A stretch of 64,000 nucleotides of DNA from Chitinophagaceae bacterium (GCA_020403425.1 JADBXR010000020.1:19002-83001); one strand, 5' to 3'. Counted from the first letter of the stretch, positions 9,303 to 19,465 are shown. Translations and numbers: made by a program. The notes: generated from the sequence alone by a model not told the origin.

Positions 9303-9599
9303 TTATCCTTTCTTCTTGGCTGCGGCCTCTTTGTTGGCTTTGTGGCGCATATCGGGTGTACCATCTTTTTTCAGAGGGCCGGCTGGAGCAGCGGCCTTAG
9401 CGGCTTCTTTGTTGGCTTTGTAACGCATGTCAGGCGTGCCGTCTTTCTTAACAGGTGCAGCAGCACTGGCTTTTTTGGTGTCGGCTGGTGTTGTTTTGCT
9501 GGTAGCAGCTTTGGCTTTTTCTGAAGCAGGCTTGGCCTGGGCAAATGAAGCGGTGGCAAGACAGAACACAGCGGTAATGGCGATCAGTAGTTTTTTCAT
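9303..9599 (-). CDS. Small secreted Ala/Lys-rich protein with DGTPDMR repeats
   Basis: I do not recognise a named family. The 98-residue product has a clear signal peptide (MKKLLIAITAVFCLATASFAQA), then an Ala/Lys/Thr-rich linker, then two copies of a 16-residue unit: KKDGTPDMRYKANKEA and KKDGTPDMRHKANKEA. The mature part is strongly basic and probably unfolded or periplasmic/surface associated. The ordered DGTPDMRxKAN motif, kept between copies, suggests selection rather than random low complexity. It is alone between a terminator and a 200-base spacer. Confidence 0.75.
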   Translation of the reverse strand: MKKLLIAITAVFCLATASFAQAKPASEKAKAATSKTTPADTKKASAAAPVKKDGTPDMRYKANKEAAKAAAPAGPLKKDGTPDMRHKANKEAAAKKKG

Positions 9600-9799
9600 A
9601 TGATGAAATTTATTGAGTAGTTAAGTTACAGAACTGTGATGGGGAATGGAACAGCTCCGCCCTTTTTTTTCGAAATCTCCGCTTGTTATTGATAAGAGAC
9701 TTTTTCTGACCTGATTTTCAGGTTATTAGGGTGGTTGAAAAAATATCTGACTTGTCAATCCCGGGAAATTGTGTTAACTTATGTGGCAAATCCTGCCAT

Positions 9800-10228
9800 A
9801 TGCCTAAAGTAAGCGATATTTTAAAAAGAAAAGGAAACCGGGTAACTACCGTAACACCGGATACAACGGTGATCGCAGCATTAAAGATCATGTCTGAGCA
9901 GAATATCGGTTCTGTGGTGATCATGGAGAATGATACTTTCCTGGGTATCATGACAGAACGGGATTATTCCCGGAAAGTTATCCTGATGGGACGTCATTCA
10001 AGTGATACGCCGGTTAGAGAGATCATGACCACAGATTTTCCGGTGATCAAACAGTCGGATACGGTAGATGCATGCATGCAGCTGATGTCAGATAAACATA
10101 TCCGCTACCTGCCTGTGATTGAAAACGGTCAGCTGGCCGGTATCATCTCTATCAATGATGTGGTTACAGAGACCATCTCAACGCAGCAGGAAACCATTTC
10201 ACACCTGCATAGTTACATACAGTCCTGA
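9800..10228 (+). CDS. Tandem CBS-domain protein
   Basis: A 142-residue protein made of two CBS domains, which typically bind adenine nucleotides and act as energy or redox sensors. CBS1 has VTPDTTVIAALKIMSEQNIGSVVI and the GIMTERDYSRKV ending; CBS2 has DTVDACMQLMSDKHIRYLPVI and GIISINDVV. The ATG at 9800 gives the family N-terminus (MPKVSDILKRKG); the ORF can be extended upstream to 9731 but without similarity. Small inverted repeats lie just before it (9709-9723, and TGGCA-N5-TGCCA at 9784-9798). No effector domain, so the partner is unknown. Confidence 0.9.
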   Translation: MPKVSDILKRKGNRVTTVTPDTTVIAALKIMSEQNIGSVVIMENDTFLGIMTERDYSRKVILMGRHSSDTPVREIMTTDFPVIKQSDTVDACMQLMSDKHIRYLPVIENGQLAGIISINDVVTETISTQQETISHLHSYIQS

Positions 10229-10254
10229 GCTAAATGATAGGTATTGCACACTGT

Positions 10255-11571
10255 TTACCGAATAAACAGCTGCAGAACCAATATTCCTGCGAGGCCGATG
10301 AGGGAGATCAGTGTTTCCATTACCGTCCACGACAGGAATGTTTCTTTTAAGGACAGCCTGAAGAATTCCTTATACATCCAGAAGCCGGAATCGTTGATAT
10401 GCGATCCGAATACACTGCCGGCTCCTACGGCCAGTACCATCAGTTCGGGCGATACATTACCCGCAACGACAAGTGGCGATACGATGCCCGCTGCCGTTAA
10501 TCCTGCAACAGTTGCTGAGCCCATCGTAACACGTAATAATGCTGTTAAGATCCATGCAAACAAAAGAGGAGGCATCTCCAGCGTACTACTGAAAGAAGAA
10601 ATATAACTGCCGGTTCCGCTATCGATCAACACTTGCTTGAATACACCACCTGCTGTAATGGTGAGTAAGATCACGGCAATACCGGAAATGGCATCGGATG
10701 CCCATTGCATCACCTGTGGCATGGTCTTGTTGATCCTTAATCCAAAGAAATAGATTGCAGCAATAACGGCAAGCAATAAGGCAATGGTAGAATCGCCGCT
10801 AAAAGCCAGTAAACGGCGAAGCATATTATCTTTTTCAAGGATCAGGTTGCCGATCACGGACATACTGATCAGTGCAACCGGCATGAGGGCAATACAAAAG
10901 CTGGAGAGAACGGAAGGAAGGTGCTGGTGTGCCACCGGGTCTGTATCTCCAAATAGGTCGTAGCTGCCAGCTTTAGTATTCTTTAAAACCCTTCCCAGTA
11001 AAGGCCCGGAAATGAGCACTGCCGGAACGGCTATCAAAAGGCCATACATCAGTGTTTTGCCCATATCTGCATGAAACGCGTTTACCAACACTACCGGGCC
11101 AGGATGGGGAGGGAGGAAACAGTGGGTAGTAGATAAGGAAGCCGCCATGGGCATGACGATATACAATAAAGGAAGACCGGTTCTTCGGGCAATGGAAAAT
11201 ACAAGTGGCACCAGTATCACAAAACCCGCATTGTAGTAAAGGGGGATACCGATCAGGAAACCGGTGAGCAGTACGGCCCATTGAATATTCTTTTCGCCGA
11301 AACCATTGATCAGTGTGCCGGAGATCTGTTCAGCGGCGCCGCTGGTTTCCAGTATCTTTCCCAGAATGGCACCCAGGCAAACAATGAGGGCCAGTCCACC
11401 GAGTGTGCTGCCCACTCCCTTTTCTATGGAGGCCAGCAGAGCTGAAGGCTCCATGCCCAACAACAGGCCGGATACAATGGCTACCACCAGAAGCGACAGG
11501 AATGGACTGATTTTTTTTACGGTAAGGAATACCTGTAAAGCGATCGCGAATAAGATGATGACGAATACCAT
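10255..11571 (-). CDS. GntP-family gluconate/sugar-acid:H+ permease
   Basis: A 438-residue inner-membrane protein with about 12 to 14 hydrophobic segments. The GntP-family signatures LGAILGKILETSGAAEQI and HCFLPPHPGP are present. Members import gluconate, galactonate-like acids or related compounds by proton symport. It converges with the CBS-domain gene and points away from the xylose genes, but lies near uxuA-containing sugar genes, which fits sugar-acid use. Exact substrate cannot be read from the sequence. Confidence 0.9.
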   Translation of the reverse strand: MVFVIILFAIALQVFLTVKKISPFLSLLVVAIVSGLLLGMEPSALLASIEKGVGSTLGGLALIVCLGAILGKILETSGAAEQISGTLINGFGEKNIQWAVLLTGFLIGIPLYYNAGFVILVPLVFSIARRTGLPLLYIVMPMAASLSTTHCFLPPHPGPVVLVNAFHADMGKTLMYGLLIAVPAVLISGPLLGRVLKNTKAGSYDLFGDTDPVAHQHLPSVLSSFCIALMPVALISMSVIGNLILEKDNMLRRLLAFSGDSTIALLLAVIAAIYFFGLRINKTMPQVMQWASDAISGIAVILLTITAGGVFKQVLIDSGTGSYISSFSSTLEMPPLLFAWILTALLRVTMGSATVAGLTAAGIVSPLVVAGNVSPELMVLAVGAGSVFGSHINDSGFWMYKEFFRLSLKETFLSWTVMETLISLIGLAGILVLQLFIR

Positions 11572-11652
11572 GGGCTTTCTATTGTATGTAACGTTCAGTA
11601 TTGATATGTGTTCCTGACTTTTTTATATGGATAAGGGTGTAATTGACTGCTA

Positions 11653-13173
11653 TCATGATCCTAATCTGGTATTGCTCACAAAGGCGATTTTTTTACTATC
11701 TGGCGACCAACTGGGCACATTGATGGTTCCCTGTCCGCCATATACATAGGCAATGGCTCTGGGCACACCACCACCAGCAGGCATCAGCCGAAGGTATACC
11801 TTCTGATAAAAGGGATGGGAGGAGGGATCGATCTCTTTTGGGAAGGAGATAAATACGATCCATTTGCCATCAGGTGAGATATGCGGGAACCAATCGTTGT
11901 ATTCATCAAAAGTAACCTGCTCCTGTTCCGAGCCATCGGGTCTCATTCTCCAGAGTTTCATGGTGCCTGTACGTACCGAGTTGAAATAAATGTATTTACC
12001 GTCAGGCGTATATTCCGGCCCGTCATCCAATAGGGGATCATCTGTTAACCGTGTCTGTTTTTTAGTGGCAATGTCAACGGACCAGATATTCCATTCCTTT
12101 CCGCGCTGCCCGGTAAAAAGCAGTTTGCTGCCATCCGGCGACCATCCGTGCAGGTAAGAATGTCCGTCTTTTTCGGATGTGATCTGTTCCGGTTTGTCGG
12201 AACCGCTGATAGGCAGCGTGTAGATCACAGAAGTATGTTCCGGGCCGGTATGACTACTGATAGCCATTTGTTTGCCATCGAATGAAATCACATGGTCATT
12301 ATTGTTATCCTTGGCGAATCCTGTATTCAGAACAGAGATCTTTCCAGTAACCAGTTCATATCTGCGTAACAGACCATCCTCATTGTAAATAAGGTATTTG
12401 TTATCCGGTGTCCAGTTGGGCGCTTGTAATGAATTGAGCGCACTGTGGAGGATCTTGCGTTGCCCGCTTGCGATATCCATTATTTCGAGGTGGCTTCCCA
12501 GGTAATCACGGTAGGCACGAAAATCACGGGAGGGAGGAATGATGATGCGTACATTGCTGAACTGTGCCTGTTCCGGGGCATTTTCAGCATGGGAGCAGAT
12601 ATAGATACCCGCATAGACCTCCTCATTCAGGGTGATCTCTTTCCGGACCGATTTATAGTTCTCACCGGCACTGGCAGCAGAAAAAGTAAATATATTACCT
12701 GAGCGTTCCAGTTCTATTTCGGTAGGATGAAAGGACGATAGGGGGAGCTCCCTGGTGGAGTCTCCGTCTGACTGTCTGTACTGCAGGGAACTAAGGGTGT
12801 TCCCGTGTACGCAGGCATTTACATGGCGGGAATCGGGAGTGAGCTGATCCCTTGCGATGATACCGATCTTACGGTGTTCATCTGTACCCTTGCCTATAAA
12901 ACGGATCGTGGCCTTTATGATAAAATCGCCCTTGATCTTTTTCCAGGCAAAATGGAACTGGTCATGGTCAAACCACATATTTTTTCCTGCACCTGTGAGT
13001 AGGTAGGTCTGGTCAGCAGGGCGATACGCTACAGAACCCTTCAGTTTCGGGTTGCCAATAGCATCCTGATGATCAAACATACCCAGTTGATCGGTTTGTG
13101 TTCTGGCGGAAACGCAGAACAACAGAAATGGGAACAGCAGGCAGATGGTTCTCCAGATAATAGTGTTGGGCAT
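11653..13173 (-). CDS. Secreted TolB-like beta-propeller protein with lectin-like N-terminal domain
   Basis: A 506-residue exported protein (signal peptide ending about CVSARTQ). Residues 30-210 look like a DUF1349-type concanavalin-like sandwich (FAWKKIKGDFIIKATIRF, KIGIIARDQ). From about 220 on, WD40/PD40 repeats of the TolB type follow, each with a PDGKYI or SPDGKWI motif (for example YTPDGKYIYFNS, ISPDGKWIVFIS, WSPDSKKIAFVS). Related proteins are often called TolB family or biopolymer-transport-like; a role in binding or processing carbohydrate is possible but not shown. It is divergent from xylB. Confidence 0.85.
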   Translation of the reverse strand: MPNTIIWRTICLLFPFLLFCVSARTQTDQLGMFDHQDAIGNPKLKGSVAYRPADQTYLLTGAGKNMWFDHDQFHFAWKKIKGDFIIKATIRFIGKGTDEHRKIGIIARDQLTPDSRHVNACVHGNTLSSLQYRQSDGDSTRELPLSSFHPTEIELERSGNIFTFSAASAGENYKSVRKEITLNEEVYAGIYICSHAENAPEQAQFSNVRIIIPPSRDFRAYRDYLGSHLEIMDIASGQRKILHSALNSLQAPNWTPDNKYLIYNEDGLLRRYELVTGKISVLNTGFAKDNNNDHVISFDGKQMAISSHTGPEHTSVIYTLPISGSDKPEQITSEKDGHSYLHGWSPDGSKLLFTGQRGKEWNIWSVDIATKKQTRLTDDPLLDDGPEYTPDGKYIYFNSVRTGTMKLWRMRPDGSEQEQVTFDEYNDWFPHISPDGKWIVFISFPKEIDPSSHPFYQKVYLRLMPAGGGVPRAIAYVYGGQGTINVPSWSPDSKKIAFVSNTRLGS

Positions 13174-13621
13174 ACGCTTTGGTTTTAGGATAAGTGAATC
13201 ATTATACTATATTTCATGCAAAAGCCATTGTAAAACCAATGACGAAGATTGTTTCAGGAAAGCGCAGGCTCTTTCGCATGGGACTTGAAAATGGATTTGC
13301 TACATTCTGGTCAATGCTGCTCACTGGCCATGTACCATTGACGGTACTTGCAGACTGTATATTTCAACAATGGTCAAAGAGACTCCATTTCTGAGGCTTC
13401 TTTTCGTGAATTTACTGAACCGATAGTACATTTTGCCTTTTTACGATATCGTTTTCGCTAAGTACTGTCTTAGATACCCATTGGTTTGTTTGAACAGATG
13501 AGGCATTTATCGGAAGGAATTCAGGCTTTTTGTAAACATTATCAGTAAATTGATCTATCTAATCCGGCCGCATATTCCATTATATGGAATGATTGGCTGG
13601 GGTAGTATATAAAAAAATAGA
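13174..13621. other. 448-base divergent spacer before xylB
   Basis: No convincing gene: the longest ORF (13194-13394, 66 codons, GTG start) has no recognisable features. The spacer holds candidate operator palindromes: ATTCCAT-TAT-ATGGAAT at 13574-13590, GTACC-N6-GGTAC near 13332-13347, and separated GTCAATG (13310-13316) / CATTGAC (13336-13342). I could not find a good TAnnTTTG element at the right place for xylB. Confidence 0.6.
13574..13590. promoter_or_regulatory. Perfect palindrome upstream of xylB, candidate operator
   Basis: ATTCCAT and ATGGAAT are exact inverted 7-mers around TAT, 31 bases before the xylB start codon. Size and placement fit a dimeric repressor or activator site for the xylose genes. 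No regulator gene is encoded nearby, so the binding protein is unknown. Confidence 0.5.
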
Positions 13622-15112
13622 ATGCTATTATTAGGAATAGATGTTGGCACTTCTTCTATCAAGGTATCGATAGTAGATGCCGCTACGCAGGATATCCTGG
13701 CATCGGTGCAGTATCCCGAATCAGAATCGGGTATTACATCGTTACAACCTGGCTGGGCCGAGCAGTCGCCCGACATGTGGTGGCAGCACGTACAGCAAGC
13801 CATTCTCAAAGCACATGCCACCCGTAAATATGACCCATCAGCCATTACCGCCATCGGTATCGGCTACCAGATGCATGGACTGGTATTGGTGGATAAGCAA
13901 CAGCATGTACTCCGCGACAGCATCATCTGGTGCGATAGCCGCGCAGTCAATATTGGTAACGCAGCTTTTGCAGCTATCGGCCAGGAGAAATGCCTTTCAC
14001 ATTTATTGAACTCACCGGGCAATTTTACTGCATCCAAACTGGCATGGGTGAAGGTTCATGAGCCAGAGCTTTACGAGCGGGTTGACCAGGTTCTATTACC
14101 TGGAGATTATATTGCCATGAAATTCAGTGGCCAAACGGGTACCACCGTTTCTGCTTTGTCGGAAGGGATCTTCTGGGATTTTGCCGAACAGGAACTATCG
14201 AAAGATGTGTTTGCCCATTATGGTTTTGATACTGCGCTCATCCCGCCGATCCGGAAAGTGTTCGAACCTCACGGATTGGTCAGTAACGAGGTGGCTACTA
14301 AGTTGGGATTGAGGCCGGGTATCCCGGTCTCATACAAAGCGGGTGATCAGCTGAACAATGCTTTGTCGTTGAATGTACTGCAACCCGGAGAGATAGCCGC
14401 TACGGCCGGAACATCGGGCGTCATTTACAGTGTCAGTGACATACTGACCTATGATCCGCAATCCCGGGTAAACACATTTGCGCACGTAAATCATAGTGCA
14501 TTGCAGCAACGGCTGGGAGTGCTTTTGTGCATTAACGGTACCGGTATCCTCAATAATTGGGTGCGTAACATGAACGGGGCGCAACTGGACTATCGGGAAA
14601 TGAATTTGGCGGCAGCTGCCATTCGGCCGGGGAGTGATGGGTTATTTATTCTGCCCTTCGGCAATGGCGCGGAAAGGATGCTGAACAATGCCATCATCGG
14701 GGCGCATGTGGTGAATATCGATTTCAATAAACACGGAACAGCGCATATGTTCCGGGCCGCACAGGAGGGTATCGCGTTCTCTTTCCGTTATGGATTGGAT
14801 ATCATGCGCAGTAATGGCCTGCAACCTTCTGTGATCCGGGCCGGCAGGGCCAACCTGTTTCTCAGTGATGTGTTCACAGAAGCTTTTGTCAATACCACCG
14901 GCGTGCCTGTTGAATTGTATGCCTGCGACGGAAGTGTGGGCGCGGCCCTGGGCGCAGGTATCGGAGCAGGTATCTATAGCGATGAAAAAGAGGCCTTCAT
15001 CCATATGAAGAAGTTACAAGTAGTGGAACCCTCCGATACAAAACGTTATGACACCCTGTACCGGAAATGGGAAAACTTACTGCAGGAAAAATTGGTACAC
15101 TCTAATTCGTAA
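13622..15112 (+). CDS. xylB: Xylulokinase
   Basis: Phosphorylates D-xylulose to xylulose 5-phosphate with ATP in the cytoplasm. This 496-residue FGGY-family kinase starts MLLLGIDVGTSSIKVSIVD (phosphate-1 motif), has the xylulokinase active-site stretch GYQMHGLV with the catalytic Asp in IIWCDSRA, and the C-terminal ATP motif ATAGTSGVIYSV and GGxGN-like region. The next gene is xylA 18 bases downstream, so the pair forms one transcript. The start is an ATG immediately after an A-rich stretch. Confidence 0.95.
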   Translation: MLLLGIDVGTSSIKVSIVDAATQDILASVQYPESESGITSLQPGWAEQSPDMWWQHVQQAILKAHATRKYDPSAITAIGIGYQMHGLVLVDKQQHVLRDSIIWCDSRAVNIGNAAFAAIGQEKCLSHLLNSPGNFTASKLAWVKVHEPELYERVDQVLLPGDYIAMKFSGQTGTTVSALSEGIFWDFAEQELSKDVFAHYGFDTALIPPIRKVFEPHGLVSNEVATKLGLRPGIPVSYKAGDQLNNALSLNVLQPGEIAATAGTSGVIYSVSDILTYDPQSRVNTFAHVNHSALQQRLGVLLCINGTGILNNWVRNMNGAQLDYREMNLAAAAIRPGSDGLFILPFGNGAERMLNNAIIGAHVVNIDFNKHGTAHMFRAAQEGIAFSFRYGLDIMRSNGLQPSVIRAGRANLFLSDVFTEAFVNTTGVPVELYACDGSVGAALGAGIGAGIYSDEKEAFIHMKKLQVVEPSDTKRYDTLYRKWENLLQEKLVHSNS

Positions 15113-15130
15113 TGATCAAAACAAGACAAT

Positions 15131-16459
15131 ATGAAAGTGATAACAGGCGACAAAGAATTTTTCCAGGGGATCGGCCAGGTGAAATATGAAGGGGCCGGCA
15201 GTGATAATCCATTGGCCTTCCGCTGGTACGATGCAGACAAGGTAGTAGCCGGCAAACCCATGAAAGACTGGCTGCGTTTTGCTTGTGCTTACTGGCATTC
15301 CTTTGTAGGAAATGGGGGTGATCCGTTTGGTGAACCTACACATCTGTATCCATGGAACGCAAAAACAGATGCGGTGCAGAGAGCAAAGGATAAAATGGAC
15401 GCAGCTTTTGAATTCATTACCAAAATGAACATCCCATACTACTGTTTTCATGATGTGGATGTTGTGGATTACACGGATGATGTACACGAGAACGAAAAAA
15501 GGTTGCAGGCCCTGGTTGAGTATGCCAAACAGAAACAGGCTGCCAGTGGTGTGAAACTGTTGTGGGGTACCGCGAATCTTTTCAGTAACCGTCGTTATAT
15601 GAATGGCGCTGCCACCAACCCTGATTTTCATGTGCTGGCACATGCTGGCGCGCAGGTAAAAGCGGCATTGGATGCCACTATCGCACTGGGGGGTGAGAAC
15701 TATGTATTCTGGGGTGGACGTGAAGGTTATATGAGTCTGCTGAATACCGATATGAAACGGGAGAAAGAGCATTTGGCACGTTTCCTGCACACGGCCAAAG
15801 AGTATGCACGCAGGCAGGGTTTTACCGGAACCTTTTTCATTGAGCCCAAACCTTGTGAGCCGAGCAAACACCAGTATGATTATGACAGTGAAACCGTGAT
15901 CGGTTTCCTGCGTCAGTTCGATCTGCTGAATGATTTTAAATTGAATATTGAAGTCAATCATGCCACACTGGCCGGACATACTTTCCAACATGAACTGCAG
16001 GTAGCTGCCGATGCAGGGGTATTGGGCAGCATGGATGCCAACCGGGGCGATTACCAGAACGGTTGGGATACGGACCAGTTCCCCAATAATATCAACGAAC
16101 TGGCAGAGACCATGCTCGTAGTTCTCGAGGCAGGTGGTTTTGCAGGCGGAGGTATCAACTTCGATGCCAAGCGAAGGCGTAATTCCACCGATCCGGCAGA
16201 CCTGTTCTATGCACATATCGGAGGTATGGATGTGTTTGCCAGAGCACTGATCGTGGCTGACCAGGTATTGCAGCATTCTGACTATCGGAAGATCCGAAAA
16301 GACAGGTATGCATCATTCGACAGTGGTGCAGGCAAGGACTTTGAAACAGGTAAGATGTCGTTGGAGGATCTGAGGGAGTTCGCTGTATCCCATGGGGAGC
16401 CCAAGGTAGTTAGCGGTAAACAGGAATACCTGGAAAACCTGATCAACCGGTTCATATAG
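15131..16459 (+). CDS. xylA: Xylose isomerase
   Basis: Interconverts D-xylose and D-xylulose in the cytoplasm. At 442 residues it is a class II (long) xylose isomerase. Signatures include the catalytic region [14 protein letters not shown] stretch ([11 protein letters not shown]), [24 protein letters not shown] and [18 protein letters not shown] metal-ligand segment ([14 protein letters not shown]), then [18 protein letters not shown]. All are conserved. It follows xylB closely. Confidence 0.97.
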   Translation: MKVITGDKEFFQGIGQVKYEGAGSDNPLAFRWYDADKVVAGKPMKDWLRFACAYWHSFVGNGGDPFGEPTHLYPWNAKTDAVQRAKDKMDAAFEFITKMNIPYYCFHDVDVVDYTDDVHENEKRLQALVEYAKQKQAASGVKLLWGTANLFSNRRYMNGAATNPDFHVLAHAGAQVKAALDATIALGGENYVFWGGREGYMSLLNTDMKREKEHLARFLHTAKEYARRQGFTGTFFIEPKPCEPSKHQYDYDSETVIGFLRQFDLLNDFKLNIEVNHATLAGHTFQHELQVAADAGVLGSMDANRGDYQNGWDTDQFPNNINELAETMLVVLEAGGFAGGGINFDAKRRRNSTDPADLFYAHIGGMDVFARALIVADQVLQHSDYRKIRKDRYASFDSGAGKDFETGKMSLEDLREFAVSHGEPKVVSGKQEYLENLINRFI

Positions 16460-16566
16460 ATCGGTCCGCTTCAGGAGATGGAACAATTGATAAGGAAATA
16501 GGATAAAAGAAAACTGGCCGGGTGAATATTTCGACCAGTTACGATAGATAGTATAAACTGACCCAT

Positions 16567-17697
16567 ATGAAAAAACAGGTTCTTCTTTGGTTGCTGTCCG
16601 GCGTGCTGTTTTTGAACGCATGCCAGAACAATACCATCCATAACGAAACAGCCAGCATGACCTTCACTATTAGCGAAAAGCCTTTCGGCCAAATCAATGG
16701 AGACACCATCACGCAATACACGATTACCAACCCCCAAGGTATGCAGGTGAGTATCATCAACTACGGTGGAACTGTTACGAACCTGCTTGTTCCGGGCAGG
16801 GATCATGAACTGGGAGATGTGGTGTTGGGATTTGATTCACTCTCCGGGTACCTGCAGAAGGCTAATCCTTATTTTGGCTGCCTCGTGGGCCGGTACGGCA
16901 ATCGCATTGCGAAAGGGAAATTCATACTGGACGGCCAGGCTTACCAGCTTACCCTGAACGATCATGGTAACACGTTACATGGAGGCGTGCAAGGTCTTGA
17001 TAAAGTGATCTGGCAGGCAAGTAAACCTGCAGGAGACAGCAGTCTGAAACTCACTTATACCAGTAAGGACGGGGATCAGGGTTTTCCCGGAAATCTCGTG
17101 ATAGAAGTGGTATACACACTCAGTTCCGATAATGCCTTGCAGATCGCTTACAGCGCCACCACTGATAAAGCCACCCCGGTGAACCTGACCAATCATTGTT
17201 ATTTCAATCTATCAGCCGGAAAACAGAATACCATCCTGGATCATGAAGTGATGCTCCAGGCAGAAAAGTTCACGGCAGTGGATAGCCTGTTGATACCGAC
17301 TGGCCAGTTGCCTGACGTAAAAGGTACTCCAATGGATTTTACAACTCCCAAGAAGATCGGTGCAGAACTGGCAGCCGTAAAAGGGGGATACGATCATAAC
17401 TGGGTATTGAAACGTAAGGGTAAGGATCTCGAAAAAATTGCGACCGCCTATGATGCTTCCAGTGGGAGGTTCATGGAAGTTTTCACCACAGAGCCCGGAC
17501 TGCAATTCTATACAGGGAATTTCCTGGATGGGACCCTGAAAGGAAAGCAGCAGCAGAAGTACCAGCAACATGCCGGCTTTTGTATGGAGACCCAACATTT
17601 TCCGGATGCTCCCAACCAGCCTTCTTTTCCGAATACCATTGTAAAACCGGGTGAGAGCTATCGGTCCCTTACGTACTATCGTTTTTCTGTTAAATAA
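16567..17697 (+). CDS. galM: Aldose 1-epimerase (mutarotase), lipoprotein
   Basis: Converts alpha and beta anomers of aldoses, here probably of xylose released outside or imported. The 376-residue product has a lipoprotein signal (LFLNAC, Cys19), so it acts in the periplasm or at the outer membrane. GalM motifs include GCLVGRYGNRIAKGKF, HGGVQGLDKVIW, NLTNHCYFNL and the C-terminal catalytic-Glu stretch GFCMETQHFPDAPN. It lies 107 bases after xylA in the same direction. Confidence 0.93.
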   Translation: MKKQVLLWLLSGVLFLNACQNNTIHNETASMTFTISEKPFGQINGDTITQYTITNPQGMQVSIINYGGTVTNLLVPGRDHELGDVVLGFDSLSGYLQKANPYFGCLVGRYGNRIAKGKFILDGQAYQLTLNDHGNTLHGGVQGLDKVIWQASKPAGDSSLKLTYTSKDGDQGFPGNLVIEVVYTLSSDNALQIAYSATTDKATPVNLTNHCYFNLSAGKQNTILDHEVMLQAEKFTAVDSLLIPTGQLPDVKGTPMDFTTPKKIGAELAAVKGGYDHNWVLKRKGKDLEKIATAYDASSGRFMEVFTTEPGLQFYTGNFLDGTLKGKQQQKYQQHAGFCMETQHFPDAPNQPSFPNTIVKPGESYRSLTYYRFSVK

Positions 17698-17789
17698 ATG
17701 CCTGGCATGAAAAGCATCATGCTGCCTGGTAGTCATCTATGTTACGTGAAGCTTCAAACTACAACCCCCACCAATAAACAGCTGTCATT

Positions 17790-19460
17790 ATGAGATCATT
17801 GCAAACTGCAGATTACATTGTTTTCCTCGTGTACTTTATCATTGTTGCCTCTTATGGATACTGGGTGTACCGGCGTAAGAAAAAAGCAAGCACAACCGCT
17901 TCGCATGATTATTTTCTGGCCGAAGGGTCTCTCACTTGGTGGGCCATCGGCGCATCGCTGATCGCTTCCAATATCTCAGCGGAACAGATGATTGGTATGA
18001 GTGGCAATGGATTTAAGATGGGACTTGCGATTTCAACCTACGAGTGGATGGCAGCCGCCACACTGCTGATAGTGGCCATCTTCTTTATCCCGGTTTACCT
18101 GAAGAATAAGATATACACCATGCCGCAATTCCTGAACCAGCGTTACAACAGTACGGTGGCCATGATCATGGCGGTATTCTGGTTGTTATTGTACGTGGTG
18201 GTGAACCTCACATCGATCTTATATCTGGGCGCATTGGCTATTCACGCCATATCCGGACTACCATTGTATCTCTGCATGGTATTTCTTGCCTTGTTCGCGA
18301 TCGTGATCACATTGGGTGGTATGAAGGTGATCGGTTATACCGATGTGATCCAGGTGTTTTTTCTCATCGTGGGTGGACTGGCCACTACCTATCTTGCGCT
18401 GACACTGGTGTCCGAAAAATTCGGCACAACAGGTGTATTGAATGGCTTTAAGTTGCTTACTGAAAAAGCCGATGACCATTTTCACATGATCCTGAAAAAA
18501 GATAATCCCAATTTTATCAGTCTGCCAGGCCTCACCGTATTGATCGGTGGAATGTGGATCGTGAACCTGAATTACTGGGGTTGCAACCAATACATCACAC
18601 AACGTGCATTAGGGGCCGATCTGAAAACAGCAAGAAGTGGTTTGCTCTTTGCCGCGTTCCTGAAATTGCTCATGCCGGTGATCGTTGTATTGCCTGGAAT
18701 TGCAGCCTATGTTTTGTATAATGAGGGCGGTTTCCAGGACCAGATGATGGTGAATGGGGAGCTGGTGCAGGACAATGCCTATCCCGTTATGCTGAACCTC
18801 TTGGGGCCTGGCCTGAAAGGGCTTGCATTCGCAGCCCTCACTGCTGCCGTGGTAGCATCCCTGGCAGGCAAGGCCAATAGTATCGCCACTATTTTTACAC
18901 TCGACATTTACAAGAAAAAGGTCGATCCCGATGCCAGCGAGAAAAAAATGGTCTGGATCGGAAAGATCTCAGTGATAATGGCCTTGCTGGTTGCTGTTCT
19001 GATTGCACCGTTCCTGGGTATCGATAAAAAAGGTGGATTTGAATTCATCCAGGAATATACGGGTTTCGTTTCGCCCGGCATCTTCGCCATGTTCATTCTG
19101 GGTTTTTTCTGGAAAAAGACCACTTCCAATGCGGCGCTCTTCGCAACCGTTGGTGGGTTTGTGTTCTCTGTGATCTTCAAATTCCTTCCCAAGTTTGCTG
19201 ACCTCTCTTTCCTCGAGCCTATGGGTTTTGCCGCAAAAGTGGAGGGCCTCTATGAGATACCATTTATCGACAGGATGGGTTTTGTATTCGTGATCTGTAT
19301 CATTGGTATGTGGATCATCAGTATGGTTGAAAATAAACGTGGCGTCAAGACCAACGGGCTTGAGATAGATAAATCCATGTTCAAGCTCAACCCCGCTTTT
19401 ACGGTAGGGACCCTGATCGTAGGCGGTATCCTGACGGCGTTGTATACGATCTTCTGGTAA
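17790..19460 (+). CDS. Sodium/sugar symporter (SSS family), probably for xylose
   Basis: A 556-residue inner-membrane transporter of the SSS family, similar in layout to vSGLT, with about 14 hydrophobic segments. Helix 1 starts ADYIVFLVYFIIVASYG; the conserved ASLIASNISAEQMIGMSG motif near residue 65 lines the Na+ site, and FAALTAAVVASLAGKANS is the SSS signature in the middle. Its place after xylB-xylA-galM suggests D-xylose or a related sugar as substrate; this is inference from context. Confidence 0.9.
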   Translation: MRSLQTADYIVFLVYFIIVASYGYWVYRRKKKASTTASHDYFLAEGSLTWWAIGASLIASNISAEQMIGMSGNGFKMGLAISTYEWMAAATLLIVAIFFIPVYLKNKIYTMPQFLNQRYNSTVAMIMAVFWLLLYVVVNLTSILYLGALAIHAISGLPLYLCMVFLALFAIVITLGGMKVIGYTDVIQVFFLIVGGLATTYLALTLVSEKFGTTGVLNGFKLLTEKADDHFHMILKKDNPNFISLPGLTVLIGGMWIVNLNYWGCNQYITQRALGADLKTARSGLLFAAFLKLLMPVIVVLPGIAAYVLYNEGGFQDQMMVNGELVQDNAYPVMLNLLGPGLKGLAFAALTAAVVASLAGKANSIATIFTLDIYKKKVDPDASEKKMVWIGKISVIMALLVAVLIAPFLGIDKKGGFEFIQEYTGFVSPGIFAMFILGFFWKKTTSNAALFATVGGFVFSVIFKFLPKFADLSFLEPMGFAAKVEGLYEIPFIDRMGFVFVICIIGMWIISMVENKRGVKTNGLEIDKSMFKLNPAFTVGTLIVGGILTALYTIFW

Positions 19461-19465
19461 GGGAA

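Noticed and set aside
13194..13394. A 66-codon frame in the xylB spacer
   Set aside because: GTG start within the region expected to hold two promoters, no similarity or motif seen, and unusual composition for a gene here.
15116..16276. A 386-codon minus-strand frame opposite xylA
   Set aside because: xylA is fully supported by conserved motifs; the antisense frame has none.
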